From Niveibacterium sp. 24ML (lineage in GTDB: Bacteria > Pseudomonadota > Gammaproteobacteria > Burkholderiales > Rhodocyclaceae), in contig NZ_JAPFHA010000033.1 in the NCBI RefSeq assembly GCF_026586805.1, positions 1 to 34,328 on the forward strand: a DNA stretch of 34,328 nt, read 5' to 3'. The notes beneath the pieces were generated by a model that was given only the letters and a program-made list of their open reading frames with translations, was not told the DNA's origin and searched no databases. Below, one piece after another: positions 18,290-26,524 of the stretch. Position 1 is the first letter of the stretch, and the number at the start of each line of letters is the position of its first letter. The position numbers and the translations under genes are program-made.

Positions 18290-20239
18290 ATGCGGCGTGC
18301 TCCATTCGGAACTTGTCGGAGAGTTTTTGTGTTGGCGAGAAGCCTTGGCTTACCACGTTTGCTTTTTTCCTTGATTGCTCACTGGCGTCAGAGTGCGGTG
18401 TTCATTGCCGACCTGCTGGCTGTCGTGGGTGCATGGTACGGGGCTTATTTGCTCCGCTTCAACGGCGACATTCCAAAGGAGTTTGCGGCAACCGGGATCG
18501 CAGGCTGCTTGGTCGCGCTCCCGATTCACGCGATCGTCGCGCGGGCCGTAGGGCTTTATCGAGGGATTTGGGTTTTTGCGAGTCTTCCGGACTTGACGAG
18601 AATCTTGAGGGCAATCTTTGTCTCTGTTCTGCTTACTGTTGTATGTAACGTGTTCGCAGGCTGGTCGCCTGTCGTTCCCAGAACGGTCTTCATTCTTTAT
18701 CCGATTCTTCTGCTTTTGTGGATGGGCGGCAGTCGCGCTGCATATCGAACGTGGAAAGAGCATCACAGGTATGGCGATTTAATTGCACGCGGGCAGCCTG
18801 TTATTGTGATTGGTGCAGGACGTGCGGGGGCGAATCTCGTTGGTGAGCTGAGTCGATCTGCTGAGTGGAGGGTGGTTGGGCTTCTTGATGATGACCCTAA
18901 AAAGATCGGGCGAGAAATTTCAGGGAACAAGGTTTGCGGTGAGATAAAGGAGTTGGCCGCATGGGCCCATAGACTTAAGGCAAGGCACGCAATTATTGCA
19001 ATGCCATCAATGTCGCGGCAAGTGCGCCAGAGGGCAGCAGCTGAGTGCCTCAAAGCGGGTGTCCGCGTCATGACCTTGCCTTCAATTGAAGATGTAATGC
19101 GGGGAGGCGCGGAAGCGGGTCGGTTTCGTGAGCTGAGCCTTAACGATCTCATCGGCCGCGCCCCAGTTGAGGTTGATGATGCGTCAGTGCGGCAGATGGT
19201 CTTCGGGCGCACCGTGATGGTGACGGGTGCGGGGGGGTCGATCGGGTCGGAGTTGTGCCGGCAGTTGGTTCGTTTTGGCCCTGCGCAGTTGATCTTGGTT
19301 GAGATGAGTGAGTTCGCGCTTTATACGATTCACGAAGAACTGAGAGAGCGCGCGGACGATGTAGCGTTGATTCCCATCGCGGGCGACGTGAGGGATGGAA
19401 TGTGGCTCGAGGCAGTGTTTCGTCAGCAGTCACCGTCTATTGTTTTTCACGCGGCCGCATACAAGCATGTCCCTCTTATGGAAGAGCGGAACGCATGGCA
19501 GGCGGTCCGCAACAACGTTTATGGGACATATAAGCTTGCTGCAGTGTGTGTCTCAAGTCGGGTTGAGCGGTTTGTGCTGGTCTCTACCGACAAGGCGGTA
19601 AACCCCACTAACGTGATGGGGGCCTCCAAGCGAATGGCTGAGATGGTCTGCCAAGTAATGCAGCAGGGCGGAGCAACGCGATTTGAGATAGTCCGCTTCG
19701 GTAATGTGCTTGGCAGCGCAGGTAGCGTTATTCCAAAGTTCCAGGAGCAAATCGCGCGTGGTGGGCCGGTAACCGTCACTCATCCGGAGATTACCAGGTA
19801 CTTCATGTCAATTCCGGAGGCAGCTCAACTGGTTCTTGAGGCTGCTGCTGCAGGTAACGGTAACAACGTGTTTGTGATGGATATGGGCGAACCGGTGAAG
19901 ATTGCGGACATGGCGCGCGATCTGATTCGGTTGTCAGGGTATTTGGAGGATCAGATTCGTATCGTGTTCACCGGCTTGCGACCTGGCGAGAAACTTTACG
20001 AAGAACTGTTGGCTGACCAAGAAGAGACGCTTCCTACCCATCATCCGAAGCTGCGAATTGCTCGCGCGAGAGATGTTGAGGCTGAGTGGTTGGATGAGGT
20101 GCTCGCTTGGCTCACCCAGCGGAGTATTCCTTCTGATGATCAGATTCGGCGTGATCTTCGGCGTTGGGTTCCTGAATATGAGCCGGCGGTTCGGCCGACG
20201 TTGTCGCTTGTGGCGCGTGCGCCTAGAACTGTCGCTTGA
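18290..20239 (+). CDS. Membrane-anchored nucleotide-sugar 4,6-dehydratase (WbpM/FlaA1/CapD family)
   Basis: 649 residues, full length for WbpM-type proteins. About four membrane segments fill residues ~25-140, then a first nucleotide-binding fold (VIGAGRAGANLVGEL, near 175) and the catalytic SDR domain with VTGAGGSIGSELCRQ near 312. Catalytic residues sit in VSTDKAVNPTNVMGASKR: Met replaces the usual Tyr, as is normal in this family. It should act on UDP-GlcNAc or a related UDP-sugar to give a 4-keto-6-deoxy sugar, often the precursor of the first sugar of the unit (QuiNAc/FucNAc or bacillosamine type). The following sugar-phosphate transferase fits this. A seven-G run lies at 19231-19237 within the glycine-rich loop. 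Confidence 0.92.
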   Translation: MRRAPFGTCRRVFVLARSLGLPRLLFSLIAHWRQSAVFIADLLAVVGAWYGAYLLRFNGDIPKEFAATGIAGCLVALPIHAIVARAVGLYRGIWVFASLPDLTRILRAIFVSVLLTVVCNVFAGWSPVVPRTVFILYPILLLLWMGGSRAAYRTWKEHHRYGDLIARGQPVIVIGAGRAGANLVGELSRSAEWRVVGLLDDDPKKIGREISGNKVCGEIKELAAWAHRLKARHAIIAMPSMSRQVRQRAAAECLKAGVRVMTLPSIEDVMRGGAEAGRFRELSLNDLIGRAPVEVDDASVRQMVFGRTVMVTGAGGSIGSELCRQLVRFGPAQLILVEMSEFALYTIHEELRERADDVALIPIAGDVRDGMWLEAVFRQQSPSIVFHAAAYKHVPLMEERNAWQAVRNNVYGTYKLAAVCVSSRVERFVLVSTDKAVNPTNVMGASKRMAEMVCQVMQQGGATRFEIVRFGNVLGSAGSVIPKFQEQIARGGPVTVTHPEITRYFMSIPEAAQLVLEAAAAGNGNNVFVMDMGEPVKIADMARDLIRLSGYLEDQIRIVFTGLRPGEKLYEELLADQEETLPTHHPKLRIARARDVEAEWLDEVLAWLTQRSIPSDDQIRRDLRRWVPEYEPAVRPTLSLVARAPRTVA

Positions 20240-20243
20240 GGTG
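20238..20243 (+). promoter_or_regulatory. Ribosome binding site that supports the TTG start at 20251
   Basis: GAGGTG ends 7 nt before the TTG at 20251. No ATG is available near the N-terminus, so this site decides the start of the phosphoglycosyl transferase. It overlaps the stop of the preceding dehydratase gene (20237-20239). Confidence 0.6.
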
Positions 20244-20250
20244 TTTGGGC

Positions 20251-20811
20251 TTGAAGCGTCTTTTTGATGTGGTTTGCGCGGGATTGGCGCTCCTTTTCCT
20301 GCTGCCCGCGTTGCTTGTGATCGCCTTGGTGGTAAGAGTTGAATCCAGGGGTGCTGCGCTTTATTGGTCGAAACGAGTTGGGCGGCGCGGCGTGATTTTC
20401 CTCATGCCGAAGTTCCGGTCGATGCGCACGGATACGCCGGTGGTCGCGACTCATCTTCTTGGAGATCCCGGCCGATATTTGACGCGTGTTGGCAAGTTCT
20501 TGCGGCGAACCAGCCTGGACGAGCTTCCGCAGCTACTCAGCGTTCTAAAAGGCGATATGAGCCTCGTCGGGCCGCGGCCGGCTCTGTTCAATCAGGATGA
20601 CCTCAATGCGATGCGGGCCGCATGCGGGGTTGATCAGCTTCGTCCTGGGATTACTGGTTGGGCGCAGGTCAATGGTCGGGACGAACTGCCGATTCCCGAC
20701 AAAGTCGCGCTCGATCTGGCGTATCTTCAACGCCAGTCTTTCTGGTTTGATTTGAAGATCCTCTTCATCACTGTGCTTCGCGTGCTTACGGCGCATGGCG
20801 TGAGCCACTGA
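20251..20811 (+). CDS. Initiating phosphoglycosyl transferase (bacterial sugar transferase, PglC/WbaP catalytic domain)
   Basis: 186 residues, a monotopic PglC-size enzyme. The re-entrant membrane helix is at ~6-28, followed by PKFRSM, the catalytic Asp-Glu dyad in [20 protein letters not shown] and [14 protein letters not shown]. It moves a sugar-1-phosphate from a UDP donor to undecaprenyl phosphate and so starts the repeat unit. I chose the TTG at 20251 (MKRLFDVV) because family members start with this sequence and GAGGTG lies 7 nt upstream; TTG codons at 20236 and 20245 are alternatives. It closes the polysaccharide operon and probably uses the product of the upstream dehydratase. Confidence 0.92.
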   Translation: MKRLFDVVCAGLALLFLLPALLVIALVVRVESRGAALYWSKRVGRRGVIFLMPKFRSMRTDTPVVATHLLGDPGRYLTRVGKFLRRTSLDELPQLLSVLKGDMSLVGPRPALFNQDDLNAMRAACGVDQLRPGITGWAQVNGRDELPIPDKVALDLAYLQRQSFWFDLKILFITVLRVLTAHGVSH

Positions 20812-20813
20812 CT

Positions 20814-20843
20814 GCCGTTGCCGGTGTTTTGCGGAACAACGGC
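20814..20843 (+). terminator. Hairpin after the polysaccharide operon, possible terminator
   Basis: GCCGTTG (20814-20820) pairs with CAACGGC (20837-20843), and an inner CCG/CGG pair extends the stem with a two-base bulge around a GTGTTTTG loop. It starts three bases after the last stop of the locus. There is no clear T-run, so intrinsic termination is uncertain. Confidence 0.35.
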
Positions 20844-20870
20844 GCGAGCGAATTCTCCTGGGTGCCGGGC

Positions 20871-20876
20871 TACAAT
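20871..20876 (+). promoter_or_regulatory. Candidate -10 element for rdgC
   Basis: TACAAT lies 30 nt upstream of the rdgC start in the only gap between the polysaccharide locus and rdgC. The region 17 bp upstream shows no good -35 match, so the call rests on the -10 alone and on the need for a promoter here. Confidence 0.35.
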
Positions 20877-20905
20877 TGCGCGCCTGATGAAAAACGGATC
20901 CTTCC

Positions 20906-21808
20906 ATGTGGTTCAAGAATCTCCAGCTTTACCGCCTGCCTGCACCGTGGGCGATTGATCTTTCTACGCTTGAAGACAAGCTTGCGGCAAAGCCGTTTGT
21001 GCGGTGTGGGTCGCAGGATATGGCCAGCCGGGGTTGGGTGTCGCCGACCGGTTCGGATGTGATGGTGCTGGCGGTCGGGGGGCAGTGGTTGCTGGCTTTG
21101 CGCAGCGAGCAGCGCTTGTTGCCGGGCTCGGTGGTCAATCAGGTGGCGCAGGACAGGGCGGAGGAGCTTGAGGCGCAGCAGGGGTTCAAGCCTGGCCGCA
21201 AGCAGATGAAGGAGATCAAGGAGGCGGTGACGCAGGAGTTGTTGCCGCGCGCATTTACCCGGCGCCGCACCGGCTATGTGTGGATTGATCCGCAGAATGG
21301 TTGGTTGGTGGTGGATGCGTCCAGCGCGGCGAAGGCCGACGAGGTGATCGAGTTGCTGCACGATACGCTGGACGATTTGCCGCTGAAGCTGCTGGACACC
21401 GAGCGCTCGCCGCAGTCTGCGATGTCCGATTGGCTTGCTTCGGGTGAAGCGCCTGCGAACTTCACGATCGACCGCGACTGCGAGTTGCGTGCCATCACGG
21501 ACGAGAAGGCAGCCGTCCGTTACGTGCGGCATCCGCTTGAGGGTGACGAGATTCCGAATCACTTGGCGGCAGGCAAGGTGCCGACCCGCTTGGCGCTGAC
21601 GTTTGACGATCGGATCTCGTTTGTGTTGACCGAGCGCCTTGAGATCAAGCGCCTCGCTTTCCTCGACATCATTCAGGAGCAGGCCGAAAAGGCCGCAGCC
21701 GAGGGCGATCCGCAGTTCGAAGCGGACTTCGCGCTGATGTCGGCCGAGTTGGCGCGATTTATCCCCTGCGTGATCGAAGCGCTGGGCGGCGAACGCGAGA
21801 TCGTCTGA
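20906..21808 (+). CDS. rdgC: Recombination-associated protein RdgC
   Basis: 300 residues, the family's usual length. RdgC is a ring-shaped, nucleoid-associated DNA-binding protein that restrains RecA. The N-terminal MWFKNLQLYRL, the central LPRAFTRRRTGYVWIDP region and the final RLEIKRLAFLDII stretch match the family well. It is the first gene of the GC-rich backbone right of the polysaccharide locus. It is followed after 5 nt by yaeQ and probably shares a transcript with it. The ATG at 20906 is the natural start. Confidence 0.96.
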   Translation: MWFKNLQLYRLPAPWAIDLSTLEDKLAAKPFVRCGSQDMASRGWVSPTGSDVMVLAVGGQWLLALRSEQRLLPGSVVNQVAQDRAEELEAQQGFKPGRKQMKEIKEAVTQELLPRAFTRRRTGYVWIDPQNGWLVVDASSAAKADEVIELLHDTLDDLPLKLLDTERSPQSAMSDWLASGEAPANFTIDRDCELRAITDEKAAVRYVRHPLEGDEIPNHLAAGKVPTRLALTFDDRISFVLTERLEIKRLAFLDIIQEQAEKAAAEGDPQFEADFALMSAELARFIPCVIEALGGEREIV

Positions 21809-21813
21809 TCGCG

Positions 21814-22350
21814 ATGGCACTTAAATCGACGATCTTCAAGCTCGATCTGCAGATTTCGGACATGGATCGCGGCTACTACGGGAACCATTCACTGACCATC
21901 GCCCGCCACCCCTCCGAGACCGATGAGCGGATGATGATGCGGGTGTTGGCCTTCGCGATGTTTGCCGATGAGGGCCTGGTGTTCTGCAAGGGCTTGTCGT
22001 CAGACGACGAACCCGATTTGTGGCAGAAAGACCTGACCGACGCGATTCAGACGTGGATTGAAGTCGGCTTGCCAGACGAGCGTGGGCTCCGGCAGGCGAG
22101 TGGTCGTTCGGATCAGGTGGTCTTGCTCGCTTACGGCGGGCGCACGGTGGATATCTGGTGGCAGAAGAACCGCGCGGCGTGCATGAAGCTGCAAGCGCTC
22201 AAGGTGTATCGTGTGCCGGAAGATGTGGCCGAAGCCTTGACCGCGATGGCGGTGCGCACCATGCAGATCCAGTGCAGCGTGCAGGACGGCGAGTTCTGGT
22301 TCTCAGACGGCGAGCGTAGCGCGCATTTTCGCCCGCTGCTGTTGGACTAA
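21814..22350 (+). CDS. yaeQ: YaeQ family protein
   Basis: 178 residues, close to E. coli YaeQ. It begins MALKSTIFK and contains ARHPSETDERMMMRVLAFA, GLSSDDEPDLW and YGGRTVDIWW, which are clear family landmarks. YaeQ has a PD-(D/E)xK nuclease-like fold but its cellular role is not firmly known. It follows rdgC with a 5-nt gap. Its stop codon (22348-22350) overlaps the stop of the convergent diguanylate cyclase gene by two bases, so no separate terminator fits between them. Confidence 0.95.
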   Translation: MALKSTIFKLDLQISDMDRGYYGNHSLTIARHPSETDERMMMRVLAFAMFADEGLVFCKGLSSDDEPDLWQKDLTDAIQTWIEVGLPDERGLRQASGRSDQVVLLAYGGRTVDIWWQKNRAACMKLQALKVYRVPEDVAEALTAMAVRTMQIQCSVQDGEFWFSDGERSAHFRPLLLD

Positions 22351-24365
22351 GCGCTTCCCGGGGAGTCGCCGGGGATCATGGCGAGGATGACGCGCCCGTC
22401 GCGCAACGCGTCTTCGAAGCTCCCTTCGATCATGTCCAGTTCGGCTTCGGTACGCGCATCGATACTCCGGATGCCGCACGCCCGGTTTCGCCCTTGCGCC
22501 TTGGCCACATAGAGCGCCATATCGACCTGATTGATGCCGCGCTCCCAGTCGATCGGGAGCGCTGCTGGTGGCAAGGGGAAGCTGGCGAAACCGATCGAGA
22601 TGGTGATGTTCATCGAAAGCTCGCCGAAGCGCACGGGCTTGCTGCTGATTGCGTGCAGCAGGCGGCCGGCGAGGCGATCGAATTGTTCGATCGGCATGGC
22701 GCCGACGGCGATCAGGAATTCTTCGCCGCCCCAGCGAACCACCAGATCGCTGTCTCGCATCGTATCGAGCAGGCGCTGCGCAACCGCGGTGATTACGGCG
22801 TCGCCGGCTGCGTGGCCATGGGTGTCGTTCACCCGCTTGAAGTGATCGATGTCCAGCAGGATCAGGCCGCCCGCAAAGCCTTCATTGCCACTGCGGGCAT
22901 GCATCGCCTCCTGGAAGTAGCGGCGATTGAAGAGCCCGGTCAGGGCGTCGCGTTCGCCGCGCACCTTGAGCATGCGATTGTTTTCGGCGAGTTTCTGGTT
23001 CGCTTCGCGCACGCGCCGGTAGAGCAGGCCAACGGCAAGCAGGCCGGTGAGCATCAAGCCGGCTGCGAGCAGCCAGACCCTCTGCTGGAGCGAGCGATTC
23101 TGCAACTCCGCGCTCTTGAGCGCGTTGTCCCGGTTCAGGAGCTCGATCTCGCGTTGCTTCTTCTCGGATTGGTAGCGCGCATCAAGCTCAAGCAACGCGC
23201 CTTTCCTGCTTGCCTCAGCCAGCGCGCGGGACGCACGACGTTCGCGGTGGTAGGCGTTGATGGCGTGCTTGTAGTCGCCTGCGGCCTCGAGTGCTTCGCC
23301 GTATTCGGCGAGCAAACCGGCATACATCGAATGTGAGTCGAGCCGCATTGCGAGGTCGAGTGCTTCTTCAACGTTCTTGCGCCCTTGCTCAAGCAGTCCC
23401 AGCCTGATCTCGGCTTGGCCTGCATTGGCAAGGGCGACGATCAGGCCGTGCGGGTCGGAGATCCGGCGGGCAATCACGATCGCTTCGTTGGTGATCTGCA
23501 AGGCGTCGCGGTAGCGCCCGGCTTTCAGGTAGGTGTCGCCAAGGTTGATCAGCATGGTTTCGATACGCTCCGGGTTGCCGGCCTGGCGGGCAAAACCCAG
23601 CGCGTTCTGTGCTGCAACAAGCTCCAGGGGGCGGTCTTTCTGCGCCTGGGCGAGCTTCGATCGGGTGTCCCAAAACTGCGCCAGGAGTGCCGGCTCGTCG
23701 ATGCTGGCGGCAAGCTTGCTCGCGATCGTGGTTTCATCCGCCGCCCTGACAAGTTCGCCAGCTTCGATGAACAGCGTGGCAATGCTGTCATGGGCGCGGA
23801 ACTGGCGCGGTTTGGATCTGAGCCGTACCGCGATCGCCAGCGCATCGCGGTAGGCGGCAAGCGCATCCGCTTGGCGTCCAAGATCGAACAGCAGCGATCC
23901 GCGAATCATCTGCAAGCGATAGCGCTGCCGCAAGTCGGCATCCGCCGGCAAGGCGTCATGCGCCTCGTTGGCAAGTTCGAGCGCGCGTGTCAGATCGCCG
24001 TGTGCGCGCACCGCGAAGCCGCGCACGATCAGGGCTGCTGCCTTGGCCTCGGGCGTGGCCAAGGCATCAAGCGCTGCAGCGGTGGCGTCGGCGGCATCAA
24101 GCTTGTTGGCGCTTGCTTGACTGGTTCCCTTCAGGGTCAGGAACGCAATGCGCGACGCTTGATCCGGCGCCGTCTTGAGCAGTGGATCAAGGCTATCGAT
24201 TGCCGCATCGGGGTTGCTTCGCGCCTGGGCTTCGATTGCGTCGACCCGCGAAGCAAGGTCGGGATCGAGTTCGGCCGCTGTTGCTGCGGGCGAAAGCGCG
24301 ATCCAGACAAAGGCGAAGGTGCAACGCACCAGGGCGCCCATGCTCCGGCTTGATGGAAGAGGCAT
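22347..24365 (-). CDS. Periplasmic-TPR diguanylate cyclase (GGDEF), with inhibitory I-site
   Basis: 672 residues from the ATG at 24365; an ATG at 24341 is an alternative, and both keep the signal peptide (LVRCTFAFVWIALSPAATAA). A helical region of degenerate TPR-like repeats fills ~35-390, then a coiled coil, one membrane helix (~425-448, WLLAAGLMLTGLLAVGLLYRR) and a cytoplasmic GGDEF domain. The active site reads GGEEF (residues ~546-550), with RDALTGLFNRRYF and DIDHFKRVNDTHGH. RDSD sits exactly five residues before GGEEF, which is a complete allosteric I-site (RxxD). It should make cyclic-di-GMP in response to a periplasmic signal sensed by the repeats. It lies 104 bp downstream of its paralogue. 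Confidence 0.92.
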   Translation of the reverse strand: MPLPSSRSMGALVRCTFAFVWIALSPAATAAELDPDLASRVDAIEAQARSNPDAAIDSLDPLLKTAPDQASRIAFLTLKGTSQASANKLDAADATAAALDALATPEAKAAALIVRGFAVRAHGDLTRALELANEAHDALPADADLRQRYRLQMIRGSLLFDLGRQADALAAYRDALAIAVRLRSKPRQFRAHDSIATLFIEAGELVRAADETTIASKLAASIDEPALLAQFWDTRSKLAQAQKDRPLELVAAQNALGFARQAGNPERIETMLINLGDTYLKAGRYRDALQITNEAIVIARRISDPHGLIVALANAGQAEIRLGLLEQGRKNVEEALDLAMRLDSHSMYAGLLAEYGEALEAAGDYKHAINAYHRERRASRALAEASRKGALLELDARYQSEKKQREIELLNRDNALKSAELQNRSLQQRVWLLAAGLMLTGLLAVGLLYRRVREANQKLAENNRMLKVRGERDALTGLFNRRYFQEAMHARSGNEGFAGGLILLDIDHFKRVNDTHGHAAGDAVITAVAQRLLDTMRDSDLVVRWGGEEFLIAVGAMPIEQFDRLAGRLLHAISSKPVRFGELSMNITISIGFASFPLPPAALPIDWERGINQVDMALYVAKAQGRNRACGIRSIDARTEAELDMIEGSFEDALRDGRVILAMIPGDSPGSA

Positions 24366-24380
24366 TCGACGTTGTCCCAG

Positions 24381-24446
24381 CGGCGCGAATGCGCCGTCTG
24401 AGCTCTTTACGGCCAGCCTTGCTGGAACTTGATCCCCCGTAAGGGG
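24381..24446 (-). promoter_or_regulatory. Three consecutive small hairpins in the leader of the second cyclase gene
   Basis: In the 104-bp gap between the two cyclase genes, read on the - strand, there are CCCC-TTAC-GGGG (24446-24435), CCAGC-AAG-GCTGG (24425-24413) and CGGCGC-ATTC-GCGCCG (24396-24381), in that order before the start at 24365. No T-run follows any of them. This could be an attenuator, an mRNA-processing site or an RNA control element. The conserved cores of known cyclic-di-GMP riboswitches were not found. Confidence 0.4.
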
Positions 24447-24469
24447 CTGGGCGCACGACGGTGCCCGAG

Positions 24470-26521
24470 TCAATCCACCGGGCTCGGTGGCGGGCCTTCG
24501 GTCACGAGCAGTTCGACCAGCCCGTTCGACCACGCCTGTTCGAGATCCCGCTCAATCACTTCCATGTTCGATTCGCCGCCGGTGAGCAGGCGTGCCACCC
24601 CGTAAGCGCGGCTGCGGCCATGGGCTTTGGCGAGGTACAAGGCCATGTCGATCAGGTTGATCTCTCGTTCCCACGGCAGGCGCACATCGCCGGGGCTCAG
24701 CGGGTAGGGCGCGTAGCCCACGGACGCGGTGACCGGTATTTGACCGCAGGCGCTGGGCACCGGATGCGCAGAAATCGCCTCGATGATGCGTTGCGCGATG
24801 GGCTGCATCTGCTCGAGCCGCACGCTGGGCATGAAGACGAGAAACTCTTCGCCACCCCAGCGCACCACCATGTCTGCTTCGGGCAGCGCGCCGCGCAAGC
24901 GCGACGCCACCTCGATCAGCACCGCGTCGCCCGCGGGGTGGCCAAGCCGATCGTTGATCCGCTTGAAGTGATCGATGTCGATCAGGTAGGTTGCGCGCAC
25001 GGTGTTAGCTACTTGCGCCTCAGGCTGGGCATCGAGCTGCGCCATGCGTTGCTGGAAGTGTCGGCGGTTATACAGCCCGGTCAGCGGATCGCGGCTGCTC
25101 TGGATCGCCAGCTCTGCGTTGCGCTCCGCCAGTTGCTGATTTGTCGTCCGCACGCGTCGGTAAAGCAGGCCGACCACCGTGGCGGCCAGCGCACCGACGA
25201 TCATCAAGAGCCACCACACCCGCTGCTCAAGGCGGTGGTTGCTGATCTCGGCGTCCTTGAGCGCGTTCTCGCGGTTGAGCAAGGCGATCTCGCGCTGCTG
25301 TTTGTCGGCCTCGTAGCGCGCTTGCAGTTCAAGTACGACGCGTTGCTTTTCTGTCTGGAACAGCTCTTCTGACAGCGCGCGTTCGCGCATCAGGATTTCC
25401 AACGCCGCGTCGCTCTGGCCAATCTTGCGCAGCGCGTCGCCGTACTCCTGCAGCACGATGATCTCGTCATTCCGCGCGCCGTGGTCTGCGTAGGTCTGCA
25501 AGGCCTTGTCGATCTGGCGTCGCCCGGCGGCGGTGTCGCCGCTGAGCACTCGCGCAAGGCCAATGTTGGTCTGGATCGTGGCTTCGCCGGCCCAGTCCTG
25601 GAAGCTCTGCGCAATCGGCTGCGCCAGTTCGGCATGGGCGATGGCCTCGCGATACTCGCCGGTCAGCAGGAAGTAGTTGGACAGATTGATCAGCGCGGCC
25701 GACTCGGTCGCGCGTGCCCTGGATGCGCGTGCAAGTCTTAACGCCTCGCCCAGCGCCGTGCGCTGCGCTGCGCGCTCGCCCGTCATGTTGTGGATGTTGC
25801 TTTCGATCAGCTTGCAGTTGGCCAGCGCCGCCGTGTCTTCGTTGGCGCGCGCCGTGGCGCTTGCCTGATTGATGGTGACCAGCGCCCGGTCATATTGGCG
25901 CAGGCTCACGAACAGGCTGGCCAGGTTGGCCTGCGACGAGGTCTTGCGCCGCAGCCAGCTGTTGTCTTCCGCAATCCGCACGGCTTGTTGCAGGTGCCCG
26001 AGCGCGATGTCGTAGTGCCCTTGCTGATGGGCGACCGCGCCGAGTACGTTTTCCGCCCAGTACAGCAGGCGGGGCGGGGCATCGTTGCCAAGCTGGTTGC
26101 GGCCGGCGTTCGCGGCGCGTGCGGCTTCTTCAAGCTTGCCGTTTACCAGCAAGGCGTTGGCGCGCACCAGTTCGGCCTCGGCTGCGATGTTCTGGTTGTC
26201 GGCCGCAAGTGTGGCCAGTTCGCGCGCCGTTTGCAGCGCACTTTCCGGCACGCCGGCGAGTGCCTGTGTATAGCCCAGCAGGCTCAGGTAAGCCGCACGC
26301 CGCTTTGGGGGGGCTTTGCGGGCCTCGGCTTCGAGCGCGTTCAGTTGCGCGAGCGCCTGGTCCGGGTAGTCGCCTGTCAGGGCTTCGATCCGGCCCAATG
26401 CTTCGTCGGTCAGCGGGGCTGCTGCCGAGGGCGGCGCGGCCAGCAGCAGTGCGAGTCCGACCAGGCCGGCGGCGAGCGGCGCTGCGAAACACCGGGCGGA
26501 AACGAGCCAGCGCTTGTGCAT
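24470..26521 (-). CDS. Periplasmic-TPR diguanylate cyclase (GGDEF), I-site absent
   Basis: 683 residues. The signal peptide is at the N-terminus (LAAGLVGLALLLAAPPSAAA), TPR-like helical repeats fill ~40-400, then a coiled coil, one membrane helix (~430-455) and a GGDEF domain with SRDPLTGLYNRRHF, IDIDHFKRINDRLGHPAGD and GGEEF (~556-560). The residues five before GGEEF read PEAD, so the Arg of the RxxD I-site is missing and product inhibition through it is not expected. Layout and linker sequence (EQRVWWLL...YRRVR) show it is a paralogue of the gene at 22347-24365. It starts 3 nt after murB ends, so the two are transcribed together. Confidence 0.92.
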   Translation of the reverse strand: MHKRWLVSARCFAAPLAAGLVGLALLLAAPPSAAAPLTDEALGRIEALTGDYPDQALAQLNALEAEARKAPPKRRAAYLSLLGYTQALAGVPESALQTARELATLAADNQNIAAEAELVRANALLVNGKLEEAARAANAGRNQLGNDAPPRLLYWAENVLGAVAHQQGHYDIALGHLQQAVRIAEDNSWLRRKTSSQANLASLFVSLRQYDRALVTINQASATARANEDTAALANCKLIESNIHNMTGERAAQRTALGEALRLARASRARATESAALINLSNYFLLTGEYREAIAHAELAQPIAQSFQDWAGEATIQTNIGLARVLSGDTAAGRRQIDKALQTYADHGARNDEIIVLQEYGDALRKIGQSDAALEILMRERALSEELFQTEKQRVVLELQARYEADKQQREIALLNRENALKDAEISNHRLEQRVWWLLMIVGALAATVVGLLYRRVRTTNQQLAERNAELAIQSSRDPLTGLYNRRHFQQRMAQLDAQPEAQVANTVRATYLIDIDHFKRINDRLGHPAGDAVLIEVASRLRGALPEADMVVRWGGEEFLVFMPSVRLEQMQPIAQRIIEAISAHPVPSACGQIPVTASVGYAPYPLSPGDVRLPWEREINLIDMALYLAKAHGRSRAYGVARLLTGGESNMEVIERDLEQAWSNGLVELLVTEGPPPSPVD

Positions 26522-26524
26522 TGC

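Noticed and set aside
20870-21820. 316-codon open frame on the minus strand
   Set aside because: It is antisense to rdgC, with His/Arg/Leu-rich low-complexity translation typical of a shadow frame.
24366-24469. Cyclic-di-GMP riboswitch ahead of the cyclase gene
   Set aside because: Hairpins are present, but the conserved core sequences of the known classes are not; kept only as an unassigned structured leader.
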